From: Pseudomonas nunensis
Lineage (GTDB): Bacteria; Pseudomonadota; Gammaproteobacteria; Pseudomonadales; Pseudomonadaceae
Length of the DNA stretch: 64,000 bases
Direction: 5' to 3'
NCBI RefSeq assembly: GCF_024296925.1
Contig: NZ_CP101125.1
Span: forward strand, 4,466,501-4,530,500
The position numbers were made by a program, and so were the translations under genes. Shown one piece after another: positions 8,453 to 18,239 of this stretch. Below the pieces are notes generated by a model. The model saw only the letters and a program-made list of their open reading frames with translations. It searched no databases and was not told the DNA's origin. Position 1 is the stretch's first letter. Every line of letters begins with the position of its first letter.

Positions 8453-9346
8453 ATGACTCCCCGTACCGCCCTTGGCGCCCTGCATATCGGCGCACTGATG
8501 TTTGGCCTGACCGGTGTGTTCGGCAAACTCGCGGCCGCCACCCCGGCGGTCATCGTCTTCGGTCGTGCGGCGTTCGCGGTGCTGGCGCTGGCGTTTTTTG
8601 CGCGGTTCGCCAGCAACACTCGCTGGCAGAAACTCGAAGCCGTGGACTGGCGTCGCCTGCTGCTCAGCGGCTTGCTGCTGGCCGGGCACTGGGTGAGTTT
8701 CTTCATTGCGGTAAAAGTCGCCGGAGTGGCGATTGCGACCCTGGGTTTTGCCAGCTTCCCGGCGTTTACCGTGATCCTCGAAGGGCTGATCTTCCGCGAG
8801 AAAATCCGCGCCAATGAAATCCTGCTGGTGGTGCTGGTCAGCGTGGGCCTGGTGCTGGTAACGCCGTCCTTCGACCTCGGCACCGGCGCGACCGTCGGCC
8901 TGCTCTGGGCGGTGGCTTCCGGTTTGCTGTTCGCCCTGCTGTCCCTGACCAACCGCGCCAGTTCCGCACGCATCCCGGCGGTGCAGGCTGCGCTGTGCCA
9001 GAACGTGGTGGTCGCGTTGTGCCTGCTGCCGGTCGCCGCGCCACAGCTGAGCGAAGTGCGCGCCCTCGACTGGTTGTGGATCGGCTTGCTCGGGGTGTTC
9101 TGCACCGGCGTTGCCCACAGCTTGTTTGTCGCCAGCCTGGCGGTGATCAAGGCGCGGACCGCCGCAGTGGTGTTTGCCCTGGAACCGGTCTATGGCATCA
9201 CCATGGCCTGGCTGCTGTTCGATGAAAACCCGACGCTGCGCATGCTGCTCGGCGGCGCGTTGATCATCATCGCCATCGTGGTCTCCAGTCGCTTATCCGG
9301 CAGTTCGAGCAAAAAAGCCGTGGCCGCTGAAGCCGCCTCTCACTGA
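8453..9346 (+). CDS. EamA/DMT-family transporter
   Basis: 297 residues with ten predicted hydrophobic helices in two EamA repeats; the second repeat starts near TVGLLWAVASGLLFALLSL. The family exports or imports metabolites such as amino acids and drugs; the substrate is not deducible. It probably answers to the AraC regulator upstream. Its last 7 bases overlap the convergent SelW-like gene. Confidence 0.85.
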   Translation: MTPRTALGALHIGALMFGLTGVFGKLAAATPAVIVFGRAAFAVLALAFFARFASNTRWQKLEAVDWRRLLLSGLLLAGHWVSFFIAVKVAGVAIATLGFASFPAFTVILEGLIFREKIRANEILLVVLVSVGLVLVTPSFDLGTGATVGLLWAVASGLLFALLSLTNRASSARIPAVQAALCQNVVVALCLLPVAAPQLSEVRALDWLWIGLLGVFCTGVAHSLFVASLAVIKARTAAVVFALEPVYGITMAWLLFDENPTLRMLLGGALIIIAIVVSSRLSGSSSKKAVAAEAASH

Positions 9347-9627
9347 GTGCGATCGTTGTGGCCGAGGTCGCGGTCCGGGTCGATCTGATCCCGGACTCGC
9401 TGCTTGAGCACCTTGGCTTCCGGGAAACCGCCGTCAGCCTTGCGCTCCCAGATCTGCACCTCGTTACAAAAAATATGAAAGACCCCACCCGTGCCAGGCA
9501 CAAGGGAGACTTTGCCCAAGTCATCGCCAAAGGTGCTGAGCAGTTCCTGGGCCAGCCAGGCCGCGCGCAACAGCCACTGGCATTGCGTGCAATAGGTGAT
9601 GACGATTTCCGGTTTTTGCATGGTCAT
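9340..9627 (-). CDS. SelT/SelW/SelH-family (Rdx) thioredoxin-like protein
   Basis: 95 residues. The N-terminal strand IVITYCTQCQWLLRAAWLAQ carries CxxC in the position where eukaryotic SelW has CxxU. The GTGGVFHIFCN and FPEAKVLKQRVRD segments complete the family pattern. Such proteins adopt a thioredoxin-like fold and are presumed redox proteins. The gene is convergent with the EamA gene and divergent from plpD. Confidence 0.85.
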   Translation of the reverse strand: MTMQKPEIVITYCTQCQWLLRAAWLAQELLSTFGDDLGKVSLVPGTGGVFHIFCNEVQIWERKADGGFPEAKVLKQRVRDQIDPDRDLGHNDRTQ

Positions 9628-9661
9628 GATCGCTGAAACTCCTGAGCCAGAGGGGCGCCGC

Positions 9662-9667
9662 TATAAT
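9662..9667 (+). promoter_or_regulatory. Likely -10 element of plpD
   Basis: A perfect TATAAT hexamer 33 bases before the plpD start. No good -35 is visible at 16-18 bases upstream, so the call rests on the -10 and position. Confidence 0.5.
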
Positions 9668-9699
9668 AGCCGCCTTTATCGCTTGCCCCGAGATTCACG

Positions 9700-11889
9700 A
9701 TGCGCCGTTTACTGTGTTGTCTGTTGCTTTGCCTCTTCCCTCTGATTGTCCACGCCACTGAAGCTGCCCGACCGAAAATCGGCCTGGTACTGTCCGGCGG
9801 CGCGGCCCGTGGCCTGGCGCACATCGGTGTGCTCAAAGCCCTGGAAGAACAAGGCATCAAGATCGATGCGATTGCCGGCACCAGCATGGGCGCGGTGGTC
9901 GGCGGTTTGTACGCCTCGGGTTACAAGATCGATGAACTGGAAAAACTCGCCCTCAACATCGACTGGCAACAAGCCCTGTCTGACGCCCCGCCGCGCGAGG
10001 ACGTGCCGTTCCGTCGCAAGCAGGATGACCGCGACTTTCTAGTCAAACAGAAACTGAGCTTTCGCGACGACGGTAGCCTCGGTCTGCCACTGGGCGTGAT
10101 CCAGGGCCAGAACCTGGCGCTGCTGCTCGAAAGTTTGCTGGCCCACGCCAGTGATACCCGCGACTTCGACAAACTGCCGATCCCGTTCCGCGCGGTCGCC
10201 ACTGATATTTCCACCGGCGAAAAAGTCGTGTTCCGCAAAGGCCACTTGCCCCAGGTGATCCGCGCCAGCATGTCGATCCCGGCGGTGTTCGCACCGGTCG
10301 AACTCGGCGGTCGTCTGCTGGTGGACGGCGGCATGACTGACAACATCCCGCTGGATGTGGCGCGTGAGATGGGCGTCGACATCGCCATCGTGGTCGACAT
10401 CGGCACCCCGCTGCGCAACCGCAAACAACTGACCACCGTGGTCGATGTGCTGAACCAGTCGATCACCCTGATGACCCGGCGCAACTCCGAAGAACAACTC
10501 GCCGCCCTGCACAAGGACGATGTGCTAATCCAGCCGTCACTGGCGAGTTTCGGCGTGACCGACTTCGGCCGCGCCCAGGACATGATCGACGCCGGTTACC
10601 GCGCGACCAAAGCCCTCGACGCGCGCCTGGCGCAACTCAAACCCGCGCAACCGCTGGACGCCGAACTGTCCGCCGCCCGGGCTCCGAGCCAGCGCACGCC
10701 GATCATTACCGGGATCAAGGTGGAAAACGACTCGAAAGTCAGTGACGACGTGATCCGCTACTACATCCGCCAACACGTCGGCGAACCGCTGGACATCGGC
10801 CGGCTGCACACCGATATGGGCACCCTGTACGGCCTCGATTACTTCGAGCAAGTGCAATACCGCGTGGTGCACAAGGGCGAGGATCACACCCTGGTGATCA
10901 GCGCCCGGGGCAAACGCAGCGGCACCGATTACCTGCGGGTCGGCTTGAACCTGTCGGACGATATGCGTGGCGACAGCGCGTTCAATCTCGGCGCCAGTTA
11001 CCGGGTCAACGGCATCAACCGCCTCGGTGCCGAATGGCTGACCCGGGCGCAGATCGGCGACAAACAGGAACTCTACAGTGAGTTCTATCAACCGCTGGAT
11101 GTCGGTTCACGCTACTTCATCGCGCCTTACGCAGCCTTTGAAGCGCAGAACGTCGACGCGGTCCTGGACAACGACCCGATCGCCCAATACCGCGTCGAAC
11201 GTTATGGTTTTGGCCTGAATGTCGGCCGGCAGATTGGTAACAGCGGCGAGATTCGCTTTGGCGTCGGCGAGGCCTGGGGCAAGGCTGACGTGCGCATCGG
11301 CGATCAGGATCTGCCAAGTGAAAGCTTCAATGAGGGCTTTTATGAGCTGAAGTACTCGTTCGATTCGTTCGACAACGTCTACTTCCCCCACGAAGGCAAA
11401 GAGATCGGCCTGGCGTTCCGGCAGTTCGAACCGGGCCTGGGCTCGGACAAGCGTTACCGCCAGTGGGAGTTCAAACTGGACAAGGCCATGAGCAGCGGGC
11501 CGGACACGTTCATTCTGGGCGGGCGTTATGGCCGGACGCTGGATGATGCGAACGTCGTGACTTCAAGTTTCCTGCTCGGCGGCGCGCGGCAGTTGTCGGG
11601 GTTTCGCGAGGATGCGATTTCCGGGCAGAACGTCAGCCTGATGCGCGGGGTTTATTACCGCCGCCTGACACCACGTTCGTACCTGCCGCTGGATTTCCCG
11701 CTGTACATCGGTGGCTCGCTTGAACGGGGTCGGGCGTGGAACAACGATAATGAGTTCGACAGCGGCTACATCAATGCGGCCAGTGTGTTCATCGGTTTTG
11801 ATACGCCGTTGGGGCCGCTGAACTTCAGTTATGGCTTTAATGATGCGGATGAACAGGCGGTTTATCTGAATCTGGGGCAAACGTTTTAG
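9700..11889 (+). CDS. plpD: Patatin-like phospholipase, type Vd autotransporter
   Basis: 729 residues. Signal peptide 1-19; patatin domain about 25-220 with oxyanion motif GGAARG (33-38), nucleophile Ser62 in GTSMG, and Asp209 in DGG. A POTRA-like domain follows (about 335-410), then a Bam-type beta-barrel to the C-terminal Phe. Length and domain order match PlpD of P. aeruginosa, the prototype of type Vd secretion: a lipase passenger exported by its own barrel. The neighbours (FimV-like gene, MarR, RecQ) repeat the PA3339-PA3344 neighbourhood as I recall it. Confidence 0.92.
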   Translation: MRRLLCCLLLCLFPLIVHATEAARPKIGLVLSGGAARGLAHIGVLKALEEQGIKIDAIAGTSMGAVVGGLYASGYKIDELEKLALNIDWQQALSDAPPREDVPFRRKQDDRDFLVKQKLSFRDDGSLGLPLGVIQGQNLALLLESLLAHASDTRDFDKLPIPFRAVATDISTGEKVVFRKGHLPQVIRASMSIPAVFAPVELGGRLLVDGGMTDNIPLDVAREMGVDIAIVVDIGTPLRNRKQLTTVVDVLNQSITLMTRRNSEEQLAALHKDDVLIQPSLASFGVTDFGRAQDMIDAGYRATKALDARLAQLKPAQPLDAELSAARAPSQRTPIITGIKVENDSKVSDDVIRYYIRQHVGEPLDIGRLHTDMGTLYGLDYFEQVQYRVVHKGEDHTLVISARGKRSGTDYLRVGLNLSDDMRGDSAFNLGASYRVNGINRLGAEWLTRAQIGDKQELYSEFYQPLDVGSRYFIAPYAAFEAQNVDAVLDNDPIAQYRVERYGFGLNVGRQIGNSGEIRFGVGEAWGKADVRIGDQDLPSESFNEGFYELKYSFDSFDNVYFPHEGKEIGLAFRQFEPGLGSDKRYRQWEFKLDKAMSSGPDTFILGGRYGRTLDDANVVTSSFLLGGARQLSGFREDAISGQNVSLMRGVYYRRLTPRSYLPLDFPLYIGGSLERGRAWNNDNEFDSGYINAASVFIGFDTPLGPLNFSYGFNDADEQAVYLNLGQTF

Positions 11890-11913
11890 CCCGAGCACCA
11901 CTGTGCCAATTTG

Positions 11914-12017
11914 GGGCTTGTGTGGCGAGGGGGCTTGCCCCCGTTGGGGCGCGAAGCGCACCTCTTTACGACTGCTTCGCAGTCGAACGGGGGCAAGCCC
12001 CCTCGCCACACAAGCCC
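11914..12017. repeat. Inverted repeat (TGTGGCGAGGGGGCTTGCCCCC family)
   Basis: Arms GGGCTTGTGTGGCGAGGGGG and its reverse complement enclose inner inverted segments. It lies between convergent plpD and the FimV-like gene. A relative is at 59569-59660. This third repeat family has its own core sequence. Confidence 0.85.
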
Positions 12018-12046
12018 GCTCCCACATTAGAGATGTAGTGACCGTG

Positions 12047-13810
12047 CTAGCGGATTCCGGCCAACAACGTCCGGGCGGTTTGCTTGAGCGGCTCATCACC
12101 CTCCTTGAGCAATTCGTTGAGCAACTCGATGGCGCTGTCCAGATCGCCGTCATCAATGCAGGTCTGGGCTTGTTCCAGTTTGCCGGCGCCCGTTGGCACG
12201 GGTTCAGGCAGTGGTTCCAGTTCCAGCAACTGGCCGGGCTCGTTGAATGCGTCGAGAAAGTCGTCGTCCAGCGATTGCGCTTCAGGTTCGGCGTCCCACT
12301 CCAGCTCCGGCTCGCCCAACGCCGGTTCATCGGGCATTTCATAAACATCGGGCATCACGTGCAGGTTTGACGTGAATGCAGGTTCATCCGGCACCGACGG
12401 TTTGGCCTTCGGTGAGGGTGAATCTTCGAAAGGGCTGACCAGATCCCAATTGGAATCCATCGACAAGTCGTCAAGATTCAACTGGAAGTCATCGCCAGAT
12501 AGCGCTTCGGGGGCCACCGCCGCGACGGTCGCAATGACCGGCACAATCGGCGCAGCCGGTGCGACACTCGCCAGTTTAGGGAATCGGGCCCGGAGATCCG
12601 CCAACTGCTGCGGGTCAACCCCGGCGTCAAGCAGGCTGTTTTCCTGCGTGTCATAAGCCGGCGCGTCGCCCTGCTTGCCCAGCACTTCCAACAGATGCAA
12701 CGCCAGATCGGTGCGCTGCGGCTCCTTAGCCAATGCCTCACGCAACAGACCCGCCGCTTCGGAGAATCGGCCATAGGCCATGTAGATGCCGACGCCTTCC
12801 AGCACATCGCCGGCCGGTGTTTCTTCGCGGTGATCTGGAAGCGGCGCGGCGGCACGGGCAGCCTCTGGCGGGATCTCACGCTCAGGTTCATCGTGCAGCG
12901 GCGCTGTCGATAACGGTTCGGTCAACGCTTGCTGGCGTTGACGGCGAACGAACAGCCCGAGCACCACCAACAGCACCAGCGCCAGCACTCCTGCAATCAA
13001 CAACCAATTGCTGCTTTCGGGTTCTTCAACCACAACCGGCGTAGGTGCCACGGCGGCGACAGGTGCGGCAGCAGGTTTCTGCGCGACCTCGGACAAGCGG
13101 GTTTGCAAATCGCTGACTTGCTTGCGCTCATCGGCGATTTGCTCGTCCTGAGTTTTGATCCGGGCATTCAATTCATCGATGGTTTTTTGCAGCTGCTGGT
13201 TTTGCAGCACGCTGGCGGCCAGTTGTTCGGCGACCTCGTCATTCGCGGGCGCGACCGGTGGTGGAGCGCTTGCGGTGGGCGCAGGGGCCTTGCTCTTGGA
13301 TAGCGCTTTCGGCGCCGGGGTCGGCTCGACGCTCGGGAACCCGGAAGTCGGTTCTTTGGCCGAGGGTTCGTCCGTCGCGGGAACAATTCCAGGGGAACCC
13401 GGCGGGTCGATCAACACGGTGTATTCGCGCAGCAAACGACCGTTGGGCTGATTGAGCTGCACGAGGAAATTCAGAAAGGGTTCATTGACCGGTTTGCTGG
13501 AGGTCACCCGGATCAGTGTGCGGTTGCCCCGCAGGATCGGTGAGAATTTCAGGTTATTGAGGAAAAACACCCGTTCGACGCCAGCACGGCCGAACTCGTC
13601 GGCCGTGGCCAGGCTGACCGACAGATCGCTTTCTGCCAGGCCCGCCGCATCTACCAGAGCGATATCGGCGCTGAACGGTTGGTTCAGCGCCGAATGCACG
13701 GTGATGTCGCCCAAGCCCAGTGCCGGAGCCAATGTCGAGTAAGTGACCGCACCACCAACCAGAAGAAGTTGGGTGCAATACCGCAAAACCACGTGCCAAC
13801 TCTCGAGCAT
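12047..13810 (-). CDS. FimV-like inner-membrane protein
   Basis: 587 residues from the second ATG (13810), which has AAGGG at proper spacing; an ATG two codons earlier is possible. A signal-like segment is followed by the FimV N-terminal domain (LGLGDITVHSALNQPFSADI onward), a Pro/Ala linker, a coiled coil with LxxR/Q heptads (about 195-245), one membrane helix (NWLLIAGVLALVLLVVLGLF), TPR-like helices, an acidic stretch, and the FimV C-terminal segment near EQAQTCIDDGDLDSAIELL. FimV organises polar type IV pili and cAMP signalling. I see no LysM domain, unlike canonical FimV, so this is a paralogue. Confidence 0.85.
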   Translation of the reverse strand: MLESWHVVLRYCTQLLLVGGAVTYSTLAPALGLGDITVHSALNQPFSADIALVDAAGLAESDLSVSLATADEFGRAGVERVFFLNNLKFSPILRGNRTLIRVTSSKPVNEPFLNFLVQLNQPNGRLLREYTVLIDPPGSPGIVPATDEPSAKEPTSGFPSVEPTPAPKALSKSKAPAPTASAPPPVAPANDEVAEQLAASVLQNQQLQKTIDELNARIKTQDEQIADERKQVSDLQTRLSEVAQKPAAAPVAAVAPTPVVVEEPESSNWLLIAGVLALVLLVVLGLFVRRQRQQALTEPLSTAPLHDEPEREIPPEAARAAAPLPDHREETPAGDVLEGVGIYMAYGRFSEAAGLLREALAKEPQRTDLALHLLEVLGKQGDAPAYDTQENSLLDAGVDPQQLADLRARFPKLASVAPAAPIVPVIATVAAVAPEALSGDDFQLNLDDLSMDSNWDLVSPFEDSPSPKAKPSVPDEPAFTSNLHVMPDVYEMPDEPALGEPELEWDAEPEAQSLDDDFLDAFNEPGQLLELEPLPEPVPTGAGKLEQAQTCIDDGDLDSAIELLNELLKEGDEPLKQTARTLLAGIR

Positions 13811-13939
13811 GAGCATCCCTTAGATTAAGCAGAACCAACCTGTACGCGTTCGCACATCCGGTACGAACACGATATTGCCTAGTAGTTCTTTATAGTCTGC
13901 CCAACGGGGTATCTCAAAAACACGGCGTAATGTTCTGCC

Positions 13940-14374
13940 TCAAGACTTTTCGAGGTTGGCCAGAATGTGACCGTGAACACGCATGCAGACCTTCAGATCG
14001 GCCTCATCAACGCCTTCGAACAGCTCGTGGCGCAGCTGAGTCGCAATGGTTTCAATCTGTTCGATCAATGGCCGGGCAGGAGCACAGAGAACGATTTTTT
14101 TCGCCCGACGGTCTTCCAGCACTGATTGGCGTTGCACCAGGCCCTGGGTTTCCAGGCTGTCGAGCAGCCGGGCCAGGGTCGGCCCTTCGACGCCGACGCT
14201 CTGTGCCAGTTCGCGCTGGGTCGGGGCTTCCTCGAAACGCGCCAGATGCAGCAGCACCAGCCAACGGGCCTGAGAAAGTCCCAGACCGGCCAGACGGCGA
14301 TCCAGCTCGGCACGCCAGCCACGAGACATCTGGGCCAATTGCATGCCAAAGCGGTGTTGATCGGTTAACGGCAT
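13940..14374 (-). CDS. MarR-family transcriptional regulator
   Basis: 144 residues with the MarR winged helix: LSQARWLVLLHLARF, TQRELAQSVGVEGPTLARLL (recognition helix about 68-80) and the wing DDRRAKKIVL-like segment EDRRAKKIVLCAPA. MarR dimers bind palindromes and are released by small aromatic ligands. A 13-bp palindrome 34 bases upstream suggests autoregulation. Confidence 0.9.
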   Translation of the reverse strand: MPLTDQHRFGMQLAQMSRGWRAELDRRLAGLGLSQARWLVLLHLARFEEAPTQRELAQSVGVEGPTLARLLDSLETQGLVQRQSVLEDRRAKKIVLCAPARPLIEQIETIATQLRHELFEGVDEADLKVCMRVHGHILANLEKS

Positions 14375-14407
14375 AGAAAACTCATGATTAGACTGAAATA
14401 GAGAAAA

Positions 14408-14420
14408 ACTAATTATTAGT
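14408..14420. promoter_or_regulatory. Palindromic operator candidate for the MarR protein
   Basis: ACTAATTATTAGT is a perfect inverted repeat (6-1-6) located 34-46 bases upstream of the MarR gene's start, in an AT-rich patch where the promoter must be. MarR/SlyA proteins bind sites of this size and symmetry. Confidence 0.5.
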
Positions 14421-14493
14421 CAGCTAAGCATGACCTTTCGCTATAGGCAAGGCTTGCTCTGTACTGAATCGTTACATCTATGCGCCCGGTCAC

Positions 14494-16620
14494 TTAAATC
14501 TCGAATTCGGATTGCAGCGCCGCCCGGACACAGTACAAAACCCCTTCCGGCACACGACCGGCAAACAACGCGGCAATTTCCGCGACCGGCGGCAACTCGC
14601 CTTCGCCGTCGAGGAACGCATCCTGGATTTCGCCCATCAGCTCTTCCGGCAGATCCAGCGCCTGCTCAAGCGACAATTGCTGCTTGCCGATGGCTTCGGC
14701 GAGCATGGTGTAGACGTTCTTTTCCGTGCATTGCAACTGCCCGGCGATTTGCAGCGGCGTCATGCCGGCACGGGCCAGGGTGATCAGTTCGTGGCGCACG
14801 TCGGCCACCACTTTCGGCGCCTCGACCTGGCCGCCGAGCACTTCGAGGAAGGCCTCGCCGTAACGCTCCAGCTTGCGTGCGCCGACGCCGCTGACCGTGG
14901 CCATTTCCGCCAGCGAGGTCGGTTGGCTGCGGAGCATTTCCAGCAACGTCGAGTCGGGGAAGATGACGTACGGTGGCACGCCGTGTTCTTCGGCAAGCTT
15001 GCGACGCAGGGCACGCAAGGCTTCCCACTGTTCGCGCTCTTCGCCACGAACCAGTTGGCTCGCCTGGCTCTTGCTGCTTTTGGCAGTGGTTTGCGGCTTG
15101 AGGTCGCGGCGCAGTTCCAGAGTCACTTCACCCTTGAGCAGCGGCCGGCAGGTGTCGCTCAGGCGCAGGCCGCCGTAGCCTTCGAGGTCGATGTCCGCGA
15201 GGCCACGGGCAACCAGCTGGCGGAACAGCGAACGCCATTCGCTCTCGCCCATCGCCTTGCCGACGCCATAAACCGACAGATGTTGATGGCCGAAGCTGCG
15301 GACCTTTTCGTTGTCCTTGCCCAGCAACACATCCACCAGATGGCCGACGCCGTAGCGCTGCCCGGTGCGGTAGATCGCCGAGAGCGCCTGACGGGCCGGC
15401 TCGGTGGCGTCCCAGGTCTGCACGCCATCGACACAGTTGTCGCAGTGGCCGCACGGCTCGGGCATGTCTTCGTCGAAGTAGGCCAGCAGCGTCTGGCGCC
15501 GGCAGCGGGTTTCTTCGCAGAGCGAGAGCATCGCGTCGAGCTTGTGCTGCTCCAGACGCTTGTGGCGCTCGTCGCCTTCGGAGTTCTGCAGCATCTGCTT
15601 GAGCATCACCACGTCTTGCAGGCCGTAGGCCATCCACGCATCTGCCGGCAGACCGTCACGGCCGCCGCGACCGGTTTCCTGGTAATACGCCTCCAGGGAT
15701 TTCGGCAAATCGAGGTGAGCGACAAAACGTACGTTGGGTTTGTCGATGCCCATGCCGAACGCCACGGTGGCGACCATGATCAGGCCTTCCTCGTTGAGGA
15801 AGCGTTTCTGGTGATGGGCCCGCGTCTCGTTGGGCAGACCGGCGTGGTACGGCAGCGCCGGGAATCCCTGTTCGCTGAGGAACACCGCCACTTCGTCGAC
15901 TTTTTTGCGCGACAGGCAGTAAACGATGCCGGCATCGCTGCGCCGCTCGGCGAGGAACGCCAACAATTGCTTGCGCGGCTGCTCCTTGGGGACGATGCGG
16001 TAGAAAATGTTGGGACGGTCGAAACTCGACAGGAAGCGCTCGGCGTCCTGCAAATGCAGACGATCAACGATTTCTTCGCGGGTGCGCTTGTCGGCGGTGG
16101 CGGTCAGGGCAATGCGCGGAACGTTGGGGAACAGTTCCGCCAACTGACCCAGTTGCAAATATTCGCGACGGAAATCGTGGCCCCATTGCGACACGCAATG
16201 CGCTTCGTCGATGGCGAACAGGGCAATTTCGAGGCTTTGCAGGAAGGCCAGCATGCGCGGCTGCACCAGGCGTTCGGGCGCCAGATAGAGCATTTTCACT
16301 TCGCCACGCTTGATCCGTGCGGCCAGGTCGCGTTGCTGTTCGGCACTTAGGGTCGAGTTCAACGCAGCGGCGGCCACGCCCAGTTCTTCGAGGGTCGCGA
16401 CCTGGTCGTCCATCAACGCGATCAGCGGCGACACCACCACCGCCAGACCTTCGCGCAGCAGCGCCGGGACCTGGAAGCACAGGGACTTGCCGCCACCGGT
16501 AGGCATCAATACCAAAGCGTCGCCGCCATTGGCCACGCGCTCAATGATTGCACCCTGGCGGCCACGGAAACTGTCGTAGCCGAAGATGTCCTTGAGGACG
16601 CGTTGAGCCTGTTCGAGCAT
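14494..16620 (-). CDS. recQ: ATP-dependent DNA helicase RecQ
   Basis: 708 residues from the ATG at 16620 ([20 protein letters not shown]); the open frame upstream is not RecQ-like. Helicase motifs are Walker [17 protein letters not shown] in [15 protein letters not shown], and motif [12 protein letters not shown]. The zinc-binding cysteines (CEETRCRR and CGHCDNC), winged helix and one HRDC domain follow. A C-terminal helix-turn-helix extension of about 100 residues makes it longer than E. coli RecQ (about 610). RecQ unwinds DNA in recombination repair. The 390 bases upstream hold only its promoter region and a REP doublet. Confidence 0.95.
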   Translation of the reverse strand: MLEQAQRVLKDIFGYDSFRGRQGAIIERVANGGDALVLMPTGGGKSLCFQVPALLREGLAVVVSPLIALMDDQVATLEELGVAAAALNSTLSAEQQRDLAARIKRGEVKMLYLAPERLVQPRMLAFLQSLEIALFAIDEAHCVSQWGHDFRREYLQLGQLAELFPNVPRIALTATADKRTREEIVDRLHLQDAERFLSSFDRPNIFYRIVPKEQPRKQLLAFLAERRSDAGIVYCLSRKKVDEVAVFLSEQGFPALPYHAGLPNETRAHHQKRFLNEEGLIMVATVAFGMGIDKPNVRFVAHLDLPKSLEAYYQETGRGGRDGLPADAWMAYGLQDVVMLKQMLQNSEGDERHKRLEQHKLDAMLSLCEETRCRRQTLLAYFDEDMPEPCGHCDNCVDGVQTWDATEPARQALSAIYRTGQRYGVGHLVDVLLGKDNEKVRSFGHQHLSVYGVGKAMGESEWRSLFRQLVARGLADIDLEGYGGLRLSDTCRPLLKGEVTLELRRDLKPQTTAKSSKSQASQLVRGEEREQWEALRALRRKLAEEHGVPPYVIFPDSTLLEMLRSQPTSLAEMATVSGVGARKLERYGEAFLEVLGGQVEAPKVVADVRHELITLARAGMTPLQIAGQLQCTEKNVYTMLAEAIGKQQLSLEQALDLPEELMGEIQDAFLDGEGELPPVAEIAALFAGRVPEGVLYCVRAALQSEFEI

Positions 16621-16826
16621 AAAAACTCCAAAAATCACCGAAACATCCCTGCAAGGCTGGTTCAGAACCACGCAGGCTGCACTGACAAATAGTAAGTGCG
16701 CATTGCATGACGCTTCACATCTCAGCCGCGACGCCGGCAGGGCATCACAAAACGCGGGAGTATACCCGACCCCTCCGCTGCAAAGGGTGCCGCTGAGAAG
16801 ACACACAATGACAAACACCGGGTAAC

Positions 16827-16922
16827 CCCTGTGGGAGCGGGCTTGCTCGCGAAGGCGGCTTAACATTCAACAGTTACATTGACTGACCCACCGCTTTCGC
16901 GAGCAAGCCCGCTCCCACAGGG
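16827..16922. repeat. REP doublet (GTGGGAGCGGGC family)
   Basis: CCCTGTGGGAGCGGG arm and its exact reverse complement, with the standard 35-base filler between. It lies in the divergent region between recQ and the YecA-like gene. Confidence 0.9.
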
Positions 16923-17012
16923 AATGAGGCGCAAATATCCCGCGCGGCTGGCCTGGGGGCTCAAGAAGGCCTAGAATTCCCGCATCTGTTTAATTCCCCA
17001 AGGTAGCTTTTA

Positions 17013-17600
17013 ATGTCCTTCGCTGAGCAACTAACCCGCCTGCAAGTCTTCCTCGACGCCGATGAACTGCATGACGAGGCGCTGGACTACGTGGCCGCCC
17101 ACGGCTACCTCACTGCGCTGTCGATCTGTTCCGAAAGCGTTCCCGACCGTGAATGGATCGACGCCCTCTTCGCCGAAGAGCCGCATTACGCCGACGACAC
17201 CGAGCGTGAAGCGATCGAATCCACTCTGTTGGCCCTCAAGGCTCACATCGCACGCCAACTGGCGTCCGACGAAGAGTTCGAGCTGCCATGCGACCTGGAC
17301 CTGGGCGAAGAGCCGGATGACTCCGACCTGCGCGGCTGGTGCATCGGTTTCATGGAAGGCGTGTTCCTGCGCGAAGCGGCCTGGTTCGAAACCGCCGAAG
17401 ACGAAGTCAGCGAAATGCTGCTGCCGATCATGGTCGGTTCGGGTCTGTTCGACGAACAGCCTGAGTTCGAAGACATCGCCAAAGACGCGAACCTGATGGA
17501 CGACATGATCGTGCAGATCCCGGAAGCCCTGACCGCGCTGTACCTGCTGTGCCAGGCTCCCGACGAAAAACCGGCGATCCTCAAGCCACGTCACCACTAA
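17013..17600 (+). CDS. UPF0149/YecA-family protein
   Basis: 195 residues, acidic and helical, with the family segments LRGWCIGFMEGVFLREAAWF and PEALTALYLLCQ. YecA/YgfB proteins are small cytosolic factors. YgfB has been linked to transcription antagonism in Pseudomonas, but most members have no defined role. It is followed 10 bases later by a DUF454 membrane protein gene, so the two are probably cotranscribed. Confidence 0.8.
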   Translation: MSFAEQLTRLQVFLDADELHDEALDYVAAHGYLTALSICSESVPDREWIDALFAEEPHYADDTEREAIESTLLALKAHIARQLASDEEFELPCDLDLGEEPDDSDLRGWCIGFMEGVFLREAAWFETAEDEVSEMLLPIMVGSGLFDEQPEFEDIAKDANLMDDMIVQIPEALTALYLLCQAPDEKPAILKPRHH

Positions 17601-17610
17601 GGTCTTGCCT

Positions 17611-18006
17611 ATGGACAAACCCATAGGCAACCGCTCCCTGATGTTGCGCTACCTGCTGCTGGCCATCGGCTGGCTCAGCGTAGCGTTGGGGGTGATCGGG
17701 ATTTTCCTGCCGGTATTGCCCACCACGCCGTTCCTGCTGCTGGCCGCTGCCTGCTTCGCCCGCAGTTCGCCGCGCTTCTATCAGTGGCTGGTCGAACATC
17801 CGCGGCTTGGGCCGTGGATTCGCGACTACCTGGACGGCAACGGCATCCCGCTCAAGGGCAAGGTCTACGCCATCGGCCTGATGTGGGTGAGCATCCTGTT
17901 CTCCTGCTACCTGGTGCCGCTGCCGTGGGCGCGAGGGTTTATGTTGACCAGTGCGGTGCTGGTGACGATCTACATCCTCAAACAGAAAACCCTGCACAAA
18001 TCCTGA
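17611..18006 (+). CDS. DUF454/YbaN-family inner-membrane protein
   Basis: 131 residues from ATG 17611. Family hallmarks are the N-terminal hydrophobic helix, GIFLPVLPTTPFLLLAAACF, then RSSPRFYQWLVEHPRLGPWI, and two more hydrophobic helices at the C-terminus. The function of YbaN proteins is not established. Confidence 0.85.
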   Translation: MDKPIGNRSLMLRYLLLAIGWLSVALGVIGIFLPVLPTTPFLLLAAACFARSSPRFYQWLVEHPRLGPWIRDYLDGNGIPLKGKVYAIGLMWVSILFSCYLVPLPWARGFMLTSAVLVTIYILKQKTLHKS

Positions 18007-18015
18007 AACACGCCC

Positions 18016-18155
18016 TGTAGCAGCTGGCGAAGCCTGCGTTCGGCGGCGAAGCCGTCGCAAACTCTACATGCAAGGTTTTACTGACATGCCGCGTTGCCTG
18101 GTTTTGCGACGGCTTCGCCGCCGAACGCTGCCTCGCGGTGCTCGACAGCTGCTAC
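18016..18155. repeat. Inverted repeat (TGTAGCAGCTGGCGAAGC family)
   Basis: Left arm TGTAGCAGCTGGCGAAGCC and right arm ending GCTCGACAGCTGCTAC; inner arms GGCGAAGCCGTCGCAAA and its reverse complement. The right arm mixes in sequence of the CTCGACAG family, giving a hybrid element. Confidence 0.8.
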
Positions 18156-18239
18156 CCATGCGCGTACCAACCGACGATCTACCCTGCCTTTCAAAAAACA
18201 CCACCTAAACTCCAGTCATCTGCACCCGAGCAGCCAGAC

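Noticed and set aside
16621..16866. Upstream extension of recQ
   Set aside because: The extra residues do not resemble RecQ and run into a REP element; ATG 16620 gives the family start.
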